Numbered from the stretch's first letter, positions 27,865-37,917 are shown. The stretch: 64,000 nucleotides of DNA from Microvirga sp. (GCA_022241475.1 JAKOMT010000006.1:62001-126000); one strand, 5' to 3'. The notes: a model not told the origin generated them from the sequence alone. Numbers and translations: made by a program.

Positions 27865-29178
27865 ATGGATGGCGGAGCGGTCGGCCGGTCGAACGGCCAG
27901 AACACCCCGAACGGAGAAGGCGATCTCGCTTCGACGATGACGGCGATCGGCCGGCGCGCTCGCGCCGCGTCGCGCAAGCTCGCGCTCGCCTCCACCGCCG
28001 ACAAGGACGTTGCCCTGCGCGCGATGGCCTCGCGCATTCGCGCCGCCGCGCCTGCGATTCTCGCCGCCAACGCCGAGGACGTCGCCGAAGCGCGCGCGGC
28101 CGGGCAGGCCGCCTCCTATCTCGACCGCCTTTCCCTCGACGCGGCCCGGCTCGAGGGCGTCGCCGGCGCGGTCGATAGCATCGCCGCGCTCGCCGATCCG
28201 GTGGGCCGCACGCTCGCGACCTTCACCCGCCCGAACGGGCTCGTGATCGAGCGCGTGGCCACGCCGCTCGGGGTAATCGGCGTGATCTTCGAGGCCCGCC
28301 CCAACGTCGCCGCCGACGCGGGCGCGCTGTGCGTGAAGGCCGGCGACGCGGCGATCCTGCGCGCCGGCTCGGATTCGCTGCGCAGCGCCGGCGCCATCGT
28401 CGCCGCGATGCGCGAAGGGCTCGCGGAGGCGGGCCTGCCGGCGGATTGCGTGCAGATCGTGCCGATGCGCGACCGCGCGGCGGTCGGCGCGATGCTGACG
28501 GGGCTCGGCGGCTGCGTCGACGTGATCGTGCCGCGCGGGGGCAAGAGCCTCGTCGCGCGCGTGCAGGAGGAGGCGCGGGTTCCCGTCTTCGCGCATCTCG
28601 AAGGCCTCTGCCACGTCTTCGTGCACGAAAAGGCCGATCTCGGCATGGCGCTGTCGATCGTCAAGAACGCCAAGCTGCGCCGCACCGGTATTTGCGGCGC
28701 CGCCGAGACGTTGCTCGTCGACGAAGCTTGCGCCGCGACCCATCTCGCGCCGCTCGTCACGATGCTGCTCGACGCCGGCTGCGAAGTGCGCGGCGATGCG
28801 CCGACGCAAGCGGTCGATCCGCGGGTGAGCCCGGCGACCGAGCAGGACTGGCGTACGGAATATCTCGACGCAATCATCGCCGTGCGCGTCGTCCCCGGCC
28901 TCGACGGGGCGCTCGATCACATCGCCGAGTACTCGTCGAGCCATACCGAATCGATCCTTACCGAGGATCAGGCGGCGGCGGAGCGATTTCTGGCGGAGGT
29001 CGATTCCGCCATCGTCATGCACAACGCCTCGACCCAGTTCGCCGATGGCGGCGAATTCGGCTTCGGCGCCGAGATCGGCATCGCGACGGGGCGCATGCAC
29101 GCGCGCGGTCCCGTGGGCGTCGAGCAGTTGACCTCGTTCAAGTACCGCGTGCGCGGCTCGGGCCAGACGCGCCCCTGA
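27865..29178 (+). CDS. proA: Gamma-glutamyl phosphate reductase
   Basis: Second step of proline synthesis: NADPH reduction of glutamyl-5-phosphate to the semialdehyde. 437 residues from ATG 27865, with a polar extension of about 20 residues ahead of the conserved start near [19 protein letters not shown]. Motifs: [19 protein letters not shown], the catalytic cysteine in [15 protein letters not shown] and a C-terminal [19 protein letters not shown]. Divergent from phoR and convergent with gluQ. proB is not next to it. Confidence 0.95.
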   Translation: MDGGAVGRSNGQNTPNGEGDLASTMTAIGRRARAASRKLALASTADKDVALRAMASRIRAAAPAILAANAEDVAEARAAGQAASYLDRLSLDAARLEGVAGAVDSIAALADPVGRTLATFTRPNGLVIERVATPLGVIGVIFEARPNVAADAGALCVKAGDAAILRAGSDSLRSAGAIVAAMREGLAEAGLPADCVQIVPMRDRAAVGAMLTGLGGCVDVIVPRGGKSLVARVQEEARVPVFAHLEGLCHVFVHEKADLGMALSIVKNAKLRRTGICGAAETLLVDEACAATHLAPLVTMLLDAGCEVRGDAPTQAVDPRVSPATEQDWRTEYLDAIIAVRVVPGLDGALDHIAEYSSSHTESILTEDQAAAERFLAEVDSAIVMHNASTQFADGGEFGFGAEIGIATGRMHARGPVGVEQLTSFKYRVRGSGQTRP

Positions 29179-29185
29179 GGCGTTC

Positions 29186-30064
29186 TCAAACGGCGACCCG
29201 CGCGAGGCGACGCGCGTCATCCGGGCCGAGGCCCGCCGCGCGCAACTCCGCGAGCGGCGTCGATCCCCGGCTCTTGGCGAGCTTCTCCCCGCCTTCGTCG
29301 AGCACGAGCGGGTGGTGGAGGTAGCGCGGCGTGGGCAGGCCGAGCAGCCGCTGCAGCAAGGCGTGGAGATCCGTCGCCGCCTCGAGATCCGCCCCGCGCG
29401 CCACATGCGTCACCCCCTGCAGCGCGTCGTCATGGACGACCGAGAGGTGGTAGCTCGTCGGGATCTCCTTGCGCACGATCACGGCGTCGCCCCATCGGGC
29501 GGGATCGGCCGGGACGCGCTCTTCGCGTCCGGACGGGTCGAAGCGGATATAGGCGAGCCCATCGCCCGCGAGCGCCATCGCGCGCGCCATGTCGAGGCGC
29601 AGAGTATGCGGCTCTCCGGCGGCCATGCGCCGCGCCGCCTCCGCTTCGTCATGGCCGTGCAGCGCGCGCGAGCGCAGGATCGCGCCGTCGGGATCGCGCG
29701 GGGCGGGGGCCCCGCTCGCCGCCTCGAACGCGGCCGCGTCGTCCGCGATCTCCCGGCGCGTGCGAAAGCACGGATAGAGGAGGCCCATGGCCGAGAGCCT
29801 GTCGGCTGCGGCGCGGTATTCCGCGAAATGCTCTGACTGGCGTCGGAAGCCCGGGTCGAAGGCGATCCCGAGCCAGGCGAGGTCCGCGACGATCGCCGCC
29901 TCGTATTCCGGCCGGCAGCGGGTGACGTCGATATCCTCGATCCGCAGGAGGAGACGCCCCCCTAACCGGCGCGCGAGCGTCTCGTTCAGGAGCGCCGAAG
30001 CGGCGTGGCCGAGATGAAGGCGCCCGTTCGGGCTCGGCGCGAAACGGAAAACGGGTTGCGTCAC
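29186..30064 (-). CDS. gluQ: Glutamyl-Q tRNA(Asp) synthetase
   Basis: Transfers glutamate to queuosine in the anticodon of tRNA-Asp. 292 residues: the catalytic half of a GluRS without an anticodon-binding domain. HIGH-type motif FAPSPNGRLHLGHA near residues 7-20 and KMSKS-type motif KLAKSRGSTPL near residue 262. The zinc site of the E. coli enzyme is reduced: CFRTRRE keeps one cysteine, the second being Arg. It converges on proA with 7 bases between the stops. Divergent from the DNA glycosylase. Confidence 0.92.
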   Translation of the reverse strand: MTQPVFRFAPSPNGRLHLGHAASALLNETLARRLGGRLLLRIEDIDVTRCRPEYEAAIVADLAWLGIAFDPGFRRQSEHFAEYRAAADRLSAMGLLYPCFRTRREIADDAAAFEAASGAPAPRDPDGAILRSRALHGHDEAEAARRMAAGEPHTLRLDMARAMALAGDGLAYIRFDPSGREERVPADPARWGDAVIVRKEIPTSYHLSVVHDDALQGVTHVARGADLEAATDLHALLQRLLGLPTPRYLHHPLVLDEGGEKLAKSRGSTPLAELRAAGLGPDDARRLARVAV

Positions 30065-30123
30065 GGGTCGTCACCGGCGAGGAATGAGCTGGTTTCAATC
30101 GCGCATGCGGGGCGCCCGGACAA

Positions 30124-30777
30124 GTGCAATTGCTCGACACCTCCGAAGCGCTCGACGCCGGGCTCGCCGCGCTCTGCGCGCAGGACCCGGTGATGGCGCG
30201 CATCGTGGCGGAGGGCGCGCGCCCGCCATTGCGCAAACGCGCGCCGGGCTTCCCCGGGCTGGTGGCGATCGTCGTCTCGCAGCAGGTCTCGACCGCGAGC
30301 GCGAAGGCGATCCAGTCGCGCGTGGAGGCGCGCTTTCCCGCGCTCGACGCGGCGACGCTCCTCGACGCAGACGATTTGTTGCTTCGCGCCTGCGGGCTCT
30401 CAGCCCCTAAGATGCGCACGCTGCGCGCGGCGGCGCAGGCGATCCTCAACGGCGATCTCCCGCTTGACCAACTTCACGCCGCGCCGGCGGACGAGGCTCA
30501 CGCCGCGCTCGTCGCGGTGAAGGGGATCGGGCCGTGGACGGCCGATATCTACCTGCTCTTCTGCCTGGGCCATCCCGACGCCTTCCCGGCGGGCGATCTC
30601 GCTTTGCAGGAGGCGGCGCGGCTCGCCTACGGACTCGAATCGCGCCCGCGCCCGGCGGAGCTCGAAACGCTGGCCGAGCGTTGGCGTCCGTGGCGCGGGG
30701 TCGCGGCCAAGACCTTGTGGGCCTATTATGGGATCGTGAAAGCCCGCGCCGACCCCGCCGCCGCGGCGGGCGCCTGA
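30124..30777 (+). CDS. DNA-3-methyladenine glycosylase II (AlkA-type, HhH-GPD)
   Basis: Base-excision repair enzyme removing alkylated purines. 217 residues from a GTG at 30124. The helix-hairpin-helix LVAVKGIGPWTADIYLLF is followed by the catalytic Asp in FPAGDLALQEAAR, the GPD-type signature. The early FPGLVAIVVSQQVSTASAKAI is the DNA-contacting helix pair. It lacks the N-terminal domain of E. coli AlkA, like the short alphaproteobacterial form. Divergent from gluQ and followed by a small membrane protein gene. Confidence 0.88.
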   Translation: MQLLDTSEALDAGLAALCAQDPVMARIVAEGARPPLRKRAPGFPGLVAIVVSQQVSTASAKAIQSRVEARFPALDAATLLDADDLLLRACGLSAPKMRTLRAAAQAILNGDLPLDQLHAAPADEAHAALVAVKGIGPWTADIYLLFCLGHPDAFPAGDLALQEAARLAYGLESRPRPAELETLAERWRPWRGVAAKTLWAYYGIVKARADPAAAAGA

Positions 30778-30871
30778 ATCGCGCTCGCCAACGGGCATCT
30801 TGCCATTCGCGAACGGCGTTGCGATCTACGGTGCGGGGCGGTCGACCGCCCGAACCGGGAGCGATCAGGGC

Positions 30872-31138
30872 ATGGCGTCGAATATCCAGCGGTTTTTCGG
30901 GGGCTCGCCGGGCTCCGTGATCGTGAAGCTTCTCTTCCTGTCGATTCTCGTCGGCGCGTTCATGGCGATGCTGGGGCTTACGCCCTTCGGTCTGTTCGAT
31001 CGCATCGGCGACATGTTCCGCGCGCTTTGGGATCTGGGCTTCGGCGCTTTCGAGACGATCGCGACCTGGCTGATCTACGGCGCGATGATCGTCATTCCGA
31101 TCTGGATCATCGCGCGCCTCATGCGCGGCTTCCGCTGA
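30872..31138 (+). CDS. Small two-helix membrane protein (DUF6460-like)
   Basis: 88 residues from ATG 30872 with AGGG upstream. The sequence begins MASNIQRFFGGSPGSVIVKL and continues with two hydrophobic helices (LFLSILVGAFMAMLGL and WLIYGAMIVIPIWIIARL) separated by an amphipathic segment FDRIGDMFRALWDLG. The FLGGSPG-like start and size fit the DUF6460 family of Hyphomicrobiales, from memory. Function unknown. It follows the glycosylase by about 95 bases and converges on nadE. Confidence 0.7.
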   Translation: MASNIQRFFGGSPGSVIVKLLFLSILVGAFMAMLGLTPFGLFDRIGDMFRALWDLGFGAFETIATWLIYGAMIVIPIWIIARLMRGFR

Positions 31139-31150
31139 CGCGGCTCGGCG

Positions 31151-32887
31151 TCAGTAGTCGAGATCGGCGCGCGCCGGCGCGGCCGGGCGCTGGATGTCCG
31201 CGTCGGGCGCATAGGCCGGCGCGCCCGTGTCGCGGAAGCGGTTGACGATCGGATAGCGCCGATCACGGCCGAAATTCCGGCGCGTGACCTTCACGCCCGG
31301 AGCCGCCTGACGGCGCTTGTACTCCGCGATCGTCAGCAGCCGCTCGACCCGCGCCACGGTTTCGGCGTCGTAGCCCATCGCCACGATGTCGGAGACGCGG
31401 GTCTCCTTCTCCACCAACTCTTCGAGGATCGCGTCGAGGACGTCGTAGGGCGGCAGCGAATCCTGATCTTTCTGGTTCTCGCGCAACTCGGCGGAGGGCG
31501 GCTTCACGATGATGTTTTCCGGGATCACCACGCCGTCCGGCCCCTGCGCGCCATCGGGGCGCCAGCGATTGCGCAGGGCGCAGAGCCGAAAGACCTCCTG
31601 CTTGTAGAGGTCCTTGATCGGATTGAAGCCGCCGTTCATGTCGCCGTAGAGCGTGGCGTATCCGACCGACATCTCGGACTTGTTGCCCGTGGTCACCACC
31701 ATCGCGCCGAACTTGTTGGAGATCGACATCAGCATCAGCCCGCGAACGCGGCTCTGGACGTTCTCTTCCGTGACGCCGCGCTCGGTGCCGGAAAAGAGCG
31801 GATCGAGCGCCCGCTCGACGCCCTCCACGCCCTCGGTGATCGGCAGGATGTCGTAGCGCACGCCGAGCGCCTGCGCGCAGGCGAGGGCGTCGTCGAGGGA
31901 TTCTTGCGAGGTGTAGCGATAGGGCAGCATCACGCAATGCACGCGCTCGGCGCCCAGCGCGTCGACGGCGATCGCGGCGCAGAGCGCCGAATCGACCCCA
32001 CCCGAGAGCCCGAGCACCACGCCGGGGAAGCCGGTCTTCCCGACGTAATCGCGAAGTCCCAGCACGCAGGCCGCGTAATCCGCCTTTTCGCCCTCGGGGA
32101 CGAGCGCGCGCGGGGCCTCGACGCAGCGCCATTCCCCTCCCTCGCGAGCCCAGCGTGTGAGCGCCACGCTCTCCTCGAAGGCGGGGAGTTGCCCGGCGAG
32201 CGCGCAATCGGCTTGCAAAACGAAGGAGGCGCCGTCGAAGACGAGCTCGTCCTGGCCGCCGACCTGGTTGAGATAGACGAGCGGAAGTCCGCTCTCCGTC
32301 ACGCGCATCGCCGCGATGTTGAAGCGGTCGTCGTTCTTGCCCCGCCAGTACGGCGAACCGTTCGGCACGAGCAGGATTTCGGCGCCCGTCTCGGCGAGGC
32401 ACTCGACGACCTCCTCGCCCCAGATGTCCTCACAGATCGGCACGCCGATGCGCACGCCGCGCGCGACGATCGGGCCGGGGAGGGGGCCGGCGGTGAAGAT
32501 GCGCTTCTCGTCGAAGGGGCCGTAATTGGGCAGATCGACCTTGAAGCGCACCGCCGCGATGCGGCCTTCGTCGAGGAGCGCATAGGCGTTGTAGAGCGCG
32601 CCGCCCTCCGCCCAGGGCAGGCCGACGAGCACCGCAGGCCCGCCGTCGGCGGTCTCGCGGGCGAGCGCGTCGAGCGCCTGCCGGCAGGAATCCTGGAAGG
32701 CTGGCTTGAGGGCCAGATCCTCGGGCGGATACCCCGAGAGAAACAGCTCGGAGAACATCACGATGTCCGCGCCCATCGCGGCGGCCTGCGCTCGAGCGTC
32801 GCGGACGCGCTCCGCATTGCCCGCGACGTCGCCGAGGCGGGGGTTGAGCTGGGCGAGGGCGATGGCGAGTTCAGCGGCTTGCGTCAT
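31151..32887 (-). CDS. nadE: Glutamine-dependent NAD+ synthetase
   Basis: Final step of NAD synthesis, amidating nicotinic acid adenine dinucleotide. About 578 residues from ATG 32887. An N-terminal nitrilase-type glutaminase domain has the Glu of MFSELFLSGYPPEDL, a Lys in VDLPNYGPFDEKR and the nucleophile Cys in GVPICEDIWGEE. The C-terminal synthetase has the ATP P-loop LGLSGGVDSALCA and the TTGNKSEMSVGYATLYGD segment. Because the glutaminase is fused, it can use glutamine directly. ruvX lies 70 bases upstream on the same strand. Confidence 0.96.
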   Translation of the reverse strand: MTQAAELAIALAQLNPRLGDVAGNAERVRDARAQAAAMGADIVMFSELFLSGYPPEDLALKPAFQDSCRQALDALARETADGGPAVLVGLPWAEGGALYNAYALLDEGRIAAVRFKVDLPNYGPFDEKRIFTAGPLPGPIVARGVRIGVPICEDIWGEEVVECLAETGAEILLVPNGSPYWRGKNDDRFNIAAMRVTESGLPLVYLNQVGGQDELVFDGASFVLQADCALAGQLPAFEESVALTRWAREGGEWRCVEAPRALVPEGEKADYAACVLGLRDYVGKTGFPGVVLGLSGGVDSALCAAIAVDALGAERVHCVMLPYRYTSQESLDDALACAQALGVRYDILPITEGVEGVERALDPLFSGTERGVTEENVQSRVRGLMLMSISNKFGAMVVTTGNKSEMSVGYATLYGDMNGGFNPIKDLYKQEVFRLCALRNRWRPDGAQGPDGVVIPENIIVKPPSAELRENQKDQDSLPPYDVLDAILEELVEKETRVSDIVAMGYDAETVARVERLLTIAEYKRRQAAPGVKVTRRNFGRDRRYPIVNRFRDTGAPAYAPDADIQRPAAPARADLDY

Positions 32888-32958
32888 GAGCGTCGAGATA
32901 CCGCGCCGCGACCGTCGCGGCAACGGCCCCGGCCGGCGAGACGTAATCTTCTTCGGCG

Positions 32959-33462
32959 TCAATCTTCTTCGGCGCCGTATTCAATTCCGGCGGCGTCGCC
33001 GCCGATGCGGTCCATGCGCTCGATCGCGCCTTGCAGGATATAACTCGCCGCCATCTTGTCGACGAGTGCCCCCCGCCTCGCGCGCGAGGCGTCGGCCGCG
33101 AGCAGCGTGCGGGTCACGGCCACGGTCGACAGGCGCTCGTCCCAGAAGACGATCGGCAGGTCGAGCGCGCGGGTGAGTTCACGGACGAAGCTGCGGGTCG
33201 ATTGCGAACGCGGCCCCTCCGATCCGTCCATGTTGAGCGGCAGGCCGATGACGATCGCGACGATCTCGAACTTCTGCACGATCGCGCGCAACGCGGCGGC
33301 GTTCGCCGTGAACTTCACCCGCTTGAGCGTCTCGAGCGGCGTCGCGATCCGCCGTTCGACGTCGCTCAGCGCGAGGCCGATGGTCTTCTCGCCGAGATCG
33401 ATCCCCAGCAGTCGCCCGTGCCGCGGCAGCTTGCCTGCGAGCTCTTCCAGCGCCACGTTCAT
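32959..33462 (-). CDS. ruvX: Putative pre-16S rRNA nuclease / Holliday junction resolvase (YqgF)
   Basis: RNase H-fold nuclease of 167 residues. Motifs: [16 protein letters not shown] (first Asp), [17 protein letters not shown] (GLP motif) and [13 protein letters not shown] (conserved DER). In E. coli YqgF matures the 5' end of 16S rRNA; a role in recombination has also been proposed. It precedes nadE and is divergent from the UPF0173 hydrolase. Confidence 0.93.
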   Translation of the reverse strand: MNVALEELAGKLPRHGRLLGIDLGEKTIGLALSDVERRIATPLETLKRVKFTANAAALRAIVQKFEIVAIVIGLPLNMDGSEGPRSQSTRSFVRELTRALDLPIVFWDERLSTVAVTRTLLAADASRARRGALVDKMAASYILQGAIERMDRIGGDAAGIEYGAEED

Positions 33463-33528
33463 GCGCGAGACTTTCGCGCCGCGTCGTCTTCGGCGACCGT
33501 GCGCCGGTCATACAGGGAGAACGCAACC

Positions 33529-34236
33529 ATGAAGATCACCTGGTTCGGCCATTCGGCCTTCCGCCTCGAATTTTCGGACAAGATCGTCCTGATCGATCCC
33601 TTCCTCACCGGCAGCCCCGCTTTCGAGGGCGACGCGGAGAAGGCGGCCGAGGGCGCGACCCATGTCCTGGTCACCCATGGTCACGGAGACCATATCGGCG
33701 ACGCCGTCGCGATTTCGAAGAAGACCGGCGCGACCGTCGTCACCAATTACGATCTTTGCATGTATCTCGCCAAGCAGGGGCTGGAGAATTTCTCGCCCAT
33801 GAACACCGGCGGCGCGGTCGATTTCGACGGGTTCAGCGTCGCGCTCGTGCGCGCCGACCATTCTGCGGGCCTCGTCGAGGCGGACGTGGGCTTCCCGCTG
33901 GGTAGCGCCAACGGCGTCGTGGTGACCGCGCCAGGCGAGCCAACAGTTTATCACATGGGCGACACCGACGTGTTCGGCGACATGGCGCTGATCACGGAAC
34001 TGTACGCGCCCGACATCGTCATCGCGCCGATCGGCGACCGCTTCACGATGGGCGCCAAGACCGCAGCGTTCGCGATCAAGCGCTTCTTCCCGAAGGCGCG
34101 CGCGGCGATTCCCTGCCATTTCGGCACCTTCCCCATCATCGCGCAGAACGCCGACGAGTTCGTCGAGGCGATGCAGGGCTCGGGCGTGCAGGTCATCACG
34201 CCGCACAAGGGCCTGCCCGTTCGCGTGGACGGTTAA
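33529..34236 (+). CDS. Metal-dependent hydrolase, UPF0173 (metallo-beta-lactamase fold)
   Basis: 235 residues from ATG 33529. The MBL zinc motif is complete: [13 protein letters not shown] (HxHxDH) near residues 46-58, then RADHSAG, the Asp of [11 protein letters not shown] and the final His of IPCHFGTFP. The N-terminus [15 protein letters not shown] is the UPF0173 signature. The natural substrate is unknown. Divergent from ruvX, with a gap of 66 bases. Confidence 0.92.
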   Translation: MKITWFGHSAFRLEFSDKIVLIDPFLTGSPAFEGDAEKAAEGATHVLVTHGHGDHIGDAVAISKKTGATVVTNYDLCMYLAKQGLENFSPMNTGGAVDFDGFSVALVRADHSAGLVEADVGFPLGSANGVVVTAPGEPTVYHMGDTDVFGDMALITELYAPDIVIAPIGDRFTMGAKTAAFAIKRFFPKARAAIPCHFGTFPIIAQNADEFVEAMQGSGVQVITPHKGLPVRVDG

Positions 34237-34329
34237 TCCTCGTTAACCATGTTTGAACCTCCCGTCTGGCGAACCGACGTTTAACGCGGCATAGTCGCGT
34301 TTACGATTTGTTAACCATACGGGTGAGTC

Positions 34330-34749
34330 GTGAACCGTGAACGATTGCAGGGCGAGGACGGGCGATCGCGCGTCCCCGCCGGGGCTTCGCCCTCCGACAG
34401 CCGTTCTGCGGAGGGCGTCCTCGACCTGACCATCGCCCAGATGGAGGCCGCGTCGCGCCTGCGCGCCGCGCGCCGCAAGGCGATCCCCGGACGCGACATC
34501 GTCGCCGTCGGCGGCGGAGATCTGCGGTCGCGTAGCGTGGCGCAGCCTTTCCCCACGGATGAGCGCCCGGCGAGGATCGTGCGCGCGCGCCTCGTTCTGC
34601 TCTGCGCGCTGCTTGTGGGGATGAGCGGCGGATACCTCTACGTCACGCAGGTTTTGCCCGAACGCGGGGGCATCGAGGTCTCGCCCCCCGAGACGCGCCA
34701 GACCGTGATCAGTCAGGCGCCGATCGGGTCGACCTACGCAGACGGCTGA
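34330..34749 (+). CDS. Hypothetical single-span membrane protein
   Basis: 139 residues starting at a GTG. The first 85 residues are charged and disordered-looking (SDSRSAEGVLDLTIAQMEAAS is a probable helix), then one membrane helix (RLVLLCALLVGMSGGYLYVT) at about residues 88-107 and a short periplasmic tail. The helix is flanked by Arg on its N-side, giving an N-in topology. No family is recognised. It lies between the UPF0173 gene and a strong terminator, after an AT-rich 90-base gap that may hold its promoter. Confidence 0.5.
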   Translation: MNRERLQGEDGRSRVPAGASPSDSRSAEGVLDLTIAQMEAASRLRAARRKAIPGRDIVAVGGGDLRSRSVAQPFPTDERPARIVRARLVLLCALLVGMSGGYLYVTQVLPERGGIEVSPPETRQTVISQAPIGSTYADG

Positions 34750-34870
34750 CGATAATTTCCGCCTCGCATGATCCGCCCCGGCCCGAGGCGTCGTACGTCG
34801 TTCGGAAGCGCGCATCGCGCGCTTCCCTTCCCCGCGCGACTTCCTCCTCCCCCCGGGAAGACGCGCATAT

Positions 34871-34905
34871 AAGGCCGCCTCGCTCCACCGAGGCGGCCTT
34901 TTTCG
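34871..34905 (+). terminator. Strong rho-independent terminator
   Basis: Twelve-base perfect arms AAGGCCGCCTCG (34871-34882) and CGAGGCGGCCTT (34889-34900), a six-base loop and a TTTTT run on the plus strand. It lies about 120 bases past the hypothetical gene at 34330 and marks the edge of the AT-rich insert that follows. Confidence 0.9.
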
Positions 34906-34961
34906 GATGTGGCGGAGCTTTTCGAGCGCAGACCCACATGCTTATTTTTGAAGAGGTTATA

Positions 34962-35576
34962 TTAAGTCATCAACGAAGATAATTTGGTAACAGCTCGATT
35001 AAGGCTGCGACTATTTCTTGCTGCAGCTTCTAAGCTCCAATCGTTCTCCACGAAATTACATAATCTAAAATTATAGTTGATGCCTGTCGCAGCCCCGCTT
35101 CTGAGGCTGGGCGCTATGTCATTTCTAATTTCTGAACTTGCAGAATTTTTTGCCAAATTGACCAGGTACTCCTTCGAATCAACGATATTAGATTCAATAT
35201 CATGCTTCAGCTTATCTGGACTAATTCTCAGAAAATCTGCCACGCCATTGGTATCCGCCAGCAACCACGACTCAATTTCCGAATGCGCAATGCAAAATAG
35301 CATTTTATCCGGCAGTGGTTCTCGAATATTGGCTGAATCTAGCCATTTTCTTCTCAGAGAAGGTGCGCAAGGGTTGCGATCTAAATCTGTTATAATGAGC
35401 ACAGGCGATCGTTGTGCCAGCTTGTGGAATTTTTGCAAATTTTTCTTAATATATCCAAATCCGCCATAAACCTTTCCAAGCTCAGTAGAAGTTGTATTGG
35501 TCGGGCAACATTCGCGAATAAGTCGCTCAGCGACCGCGCGGCTAAGTGCGTCTTCAATGCAGTAAAAAACTGTCAT
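34962..35576 (-). CDS. TOPRIM-like nuclease domain protein, partner of the upstream AAA ATPase
   Basis: 204 residues. The N-terminal strand VFYCIED has a Glu at residue 8, and a hydrophobic strand VLIITDLDRN carries DxD at residues 64-66, the Glu plus DxD pattern of TOPRIM nuclease folds. Further on, CIAHSEIESWLLAD (Glu 100 and 102) resembles a motif seen in DUF4276-type proteins that accompany AAA ATPases. Its ATG overlaps the ATPase stop as ATGA, so the two are co-translated. Codon use and base composition are AT-rich, unlike the surrounding genome, which suggests transfer. Probable effector of a two-gene defence module. Family placement is from motif and context. Confidence 0.65.
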   Translation of the reverse strand: MTVFYCIEDALSRAVAERLIRECCPTNTTSTELGKVYGGFGYIKKNLQKFHKLAQRSPVLIITDLDRNPCAPSLRRKWLDSANIREPLPDKMLFCIAHSEIESWLLADTNGVADFLRISPDKLKHDIESNIVDSKEYLVNLAKNSASSEIRNDIAPSLRSGAATGINYNFRLCNFVENDWSLEAAARNSRSLNRAVTKLSSLMT

Positions 35577-36739
35577 AGCGAAAAATCAAGTTGTCCAGCC
35601 TTTCGGGCGTTTGGCAACACTGCATCTGCAGGAGAGAGGCCTGCATTAAGTGCAGCTTGCTCATCCTCAGAGACACTCCTGATGCTCGAACCGTCATCTG
35701 AAGGCGTTATTATAACTATACCACGGGGGTCAATGCCTGAGTTCGACAGCAGAGCTTGACTATGTGTGGTTATAATAAACTGCCTTGCGCTTCGTGATTT
35801 AGATTTGACGGCCGCCATAATTCGAGGGAGCTGGGAGACAATTTCTTCGTTTAGTGATAGTTCGGGTTCCTCTAGGAGAAGCGGGGAGCTGCCTGACTCC
35901 TGTAAAAGCCATAGAAGTGACATTATCCTTAGTGTGCCATCTGAGAATTGATCCTCTCTTTGTCTGGCCCCTCGTGGGCGATGGTGTTTAAATCTGATTT
36001 CTAAATGTGGATGGCCTGTAATATCATCTTTTAAGAATCGCAAATCTTCTAGCTGAGGTACAATTGTCTTCAAGGCTGTTTCTATGCGCTTAAGACGCGA
36101 GTCTCTTGTGCGCTGTGTAGTTCGAGCAATTCTAAGCATAAACTCTTGGCCGAACGGGTCATCATCGATAACCCGTCCGCCAATTTGATCTCCGAATTTC
36201 AGAAGTTGAGGAACTAGATGGACGTAGGTTGCGCCAGAAAAAAAATCGGCGAGCTCTCGAAATTCAGTGTTTGCACTAATTTGCTCAATGTGGGTCTCTC
36301 GAAGAAGAAGATCATCAATTTTTTCCTTCTCTCCAGGTCTATCAATCAAAAGTTTTTGAGTTCCATCAGATGAAAAAGAGGTAACTCTCTCCTTAGTAAC
36401 TTGTGGTTCACGCTTGCCTTTCGGTGGTATATTAAATCCAAGCTCGTACTTCCAAACTAACGAGCCAAGTTCATTTACAACGTCAGCCTCAATAAGAATC
36501 TCAGTGTCGTTACGAGCATGCAAGCATCGGATTTTTCCAACACCACCGCGACGCTCAATAGCGTCCTGAAGTCCTCCGCCGCGATGCTTTGATACGTCTC
36601 TTAGAAAACGTACTGCATCTAGAAAGTTAGATTTTCCAGCTGCGTTGGGACCCAGAATATAAACAGATTCAGGAAGATTATCGATCTCGCCTGTTTTAAA
36701 ATTCCGCCAATTTTTGAGTTTCAATCGGCTAATGTGCAT
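35573..36739 (-). CDS. AAA family ATPase (RecF/OLD-like, AAA_15/21)
   Basis: 388-residue SMC/RecF-type ATPase. It starts MHISRLKLKNWRNFKTGEI, with Walker A GPNAAGKS at residues 30-37, a signature-like FSDGTLR at 265-271, Walker B LLLEEPEL at about 287-294 and the H-loop ITTHSQ near 325. There is no coiled-coil hinge; the insert of about 200 residues between the two halves is the usual length for free-standing AAA_21 defence ATPases. It is followed by the overlapping TOPRIM-like gene. The same pairing occurs in PARIS, RloAB-type and related anti-phage modules. The DNA is AT-rich across both genes. A foreign origin is likely. Confidence 0.85.
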   Translation of the reverse strand: MHISRLKLKNWRNFKTGEIDNLPESVYILGPNAAGKSNFLDAVRFLRDVSKHRGGGLQDAIERRGGVGKIRCLHARNDTEILIEADVVNELGSLVWKYELGFNIPPKGKREPQVTKERVTSFSSDGTQKLLIDRPGEKEKIDDLLLRETHIEQISANTEFRELADFFSGATYVHLVPQLLKFGDQIGGRVIDDDPFGQEFMLRIARTTQRTRDSRLKRIETALKTIVPQLEDLRFLKDDITGHPHLEIRFKHHRPRGARQREDQFSDGTLRIMSLLWLLQESGSSPLLLEEPELSLNEEIVSQLPRIMAAVKSKSRSARQFIITTHSQALLSNSGIDPRGIVIITPSDDGSSIRSVSEDEQAALNAGLSPADAVLPNARKAGQLDFSL

Positions 36740-36945
36740 CAGTGTTCCTAACTTTGGAGTGTAATAATTTTTACCATCGTCGGAATATCAAGCAAGCCTC
36801 ATTCGCACTGTTTCGCGGGCTGGCGGGCAGAATGCGGCTTCCGTCGGCGTATAAAGGTGAGAGGGTAAGCACACACCGGCAGGGAGCGACAGCCGTGTGG
36901 ACCAGTCAAACGGGCGCGCTCTTGACACTTCCCTTTTCGGCTTTC

Positions 36946-37917
36946 TCACCCGATCCTCCGCTCCAGCCTCGCCAGCAACGGGTTTTCGCTGCGGAAGATG
37001 TAGTCGAGCGCGCGCACGCTGACGTCGCGGGCGCCGGCGTCCGAGAGCGACTCGACGATGTCGAAGACGCGCTCGGCGGCGCAGTGGAGCACGATCTCCG
37101 GACCGTCGAGTCCAAAGGGCGCGTGAGCGTCGAAGCCGTTCGCCGCGTCACGCACCGCATCCGCGCTCGCCGAGCCGATATGAGCGCGGACTTCCCGAAC
37201 CCGGCGAGCCTCTTCCTCGGCGGCGATCCGGGTGAGGATCGCGCGCGCGGCCGCCCGGGCCGTCGGCGACCAATTCGCCTTCAGCGAGGCGACGAGATTG
37301 GCTTCCGAGCGCAGGATGACGCCGTCGTCGAGCACTTTGAGCGCATTCGCCGAGAGCGTCGCGCCCGTCGTCGTGATGTCGACGATCACCTCGGCTTGGC
37401 CGGCGGCGGGCGCGCCCTCGGTCGCGCCCAGCGATTCCACGATGCGGTAGTCGACGAGGCCCTTGCTCGCGAAAAACGTGCGGGTCAGGTTCAGATATTT
37501 CGTCGCCACGCGCATCTTGCGGCCTTTCCGGGCGCGCAGATCCACGGCGACCTCGTCGAGATCGGCCATATTGCGGACGTCGATCCAGGCCTGCGGCGCG
37601 GCCACGACGACGTTGGCGAAGCCGAAGCCGAGAGGCGTCAGCATCTCGACGCAGGAATCGGCGTCGCCGATCTGCTCGCGCACCAGATCCTCGCCCGTGA
37701 CGCCGAGATGCGCCGCGCCTTGTGCGATCTGGGTGACGATCTCGGACGCCGACAGGAACGCGACCTCGACGCCGGGCAAGCCGGCGATCGCGCCGCGATA
37801 ATCTCGCGAGCCGCGCGACTTGGTGAAGACGAGCCCGGCGCGGGCGAAGAACGCGGTGGCGTTCTCCTGGAGCCGGCCCTTGGAGGGCACCGCCAGAACG
37901 AGGGGCGTGTCGCTCAT
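36946..37917 (-). CDS. hisG: ATP phosphoribosyltransferase catalytic subunit
   Basis: First step of histidine synthesis, joining ATP and PRPP. 323 residues: [22 protein letters not shown] at the N-terminus, [24 protein letters not shown] in the middle, and the PRPP loop [24 protein letters not shown]. Its ATG at 37917 overlaps the hisZ stop as ATGA. With HisZ present a short HisG would be expected, but this one carries about 100 extra C-terminal residues with no obvious match to the usual regulatory domain. Confidence 0.95.
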   Translation of the reverse strand: MSDTPLVLAVPSKGRLQENATAFFARAGLVFTKSRGSRDYRGAIAGLPGVEVAFLSASEIVTQIAQGAAHLGVTGEDLVREQIGDADSCVEMLTPLGFGFANVVVAAPQAWIDVRNMADLDEVAVDLRARKGRKMRVATKYLNLTRTFFASKGLVDYRIVESLGATEGAPAAGQAEVIVDITTTGATLSANALKVLDDGVILRSEANLVASLKANWSPTARAAARAILTRIAAEEEARRVREVRAHIGSASADAVRDAANGFDAHAPFGLDGPEIVLHCAAERVFDIVESLSDAGARDVSVRALDYIFRSENPLLARLERRIG

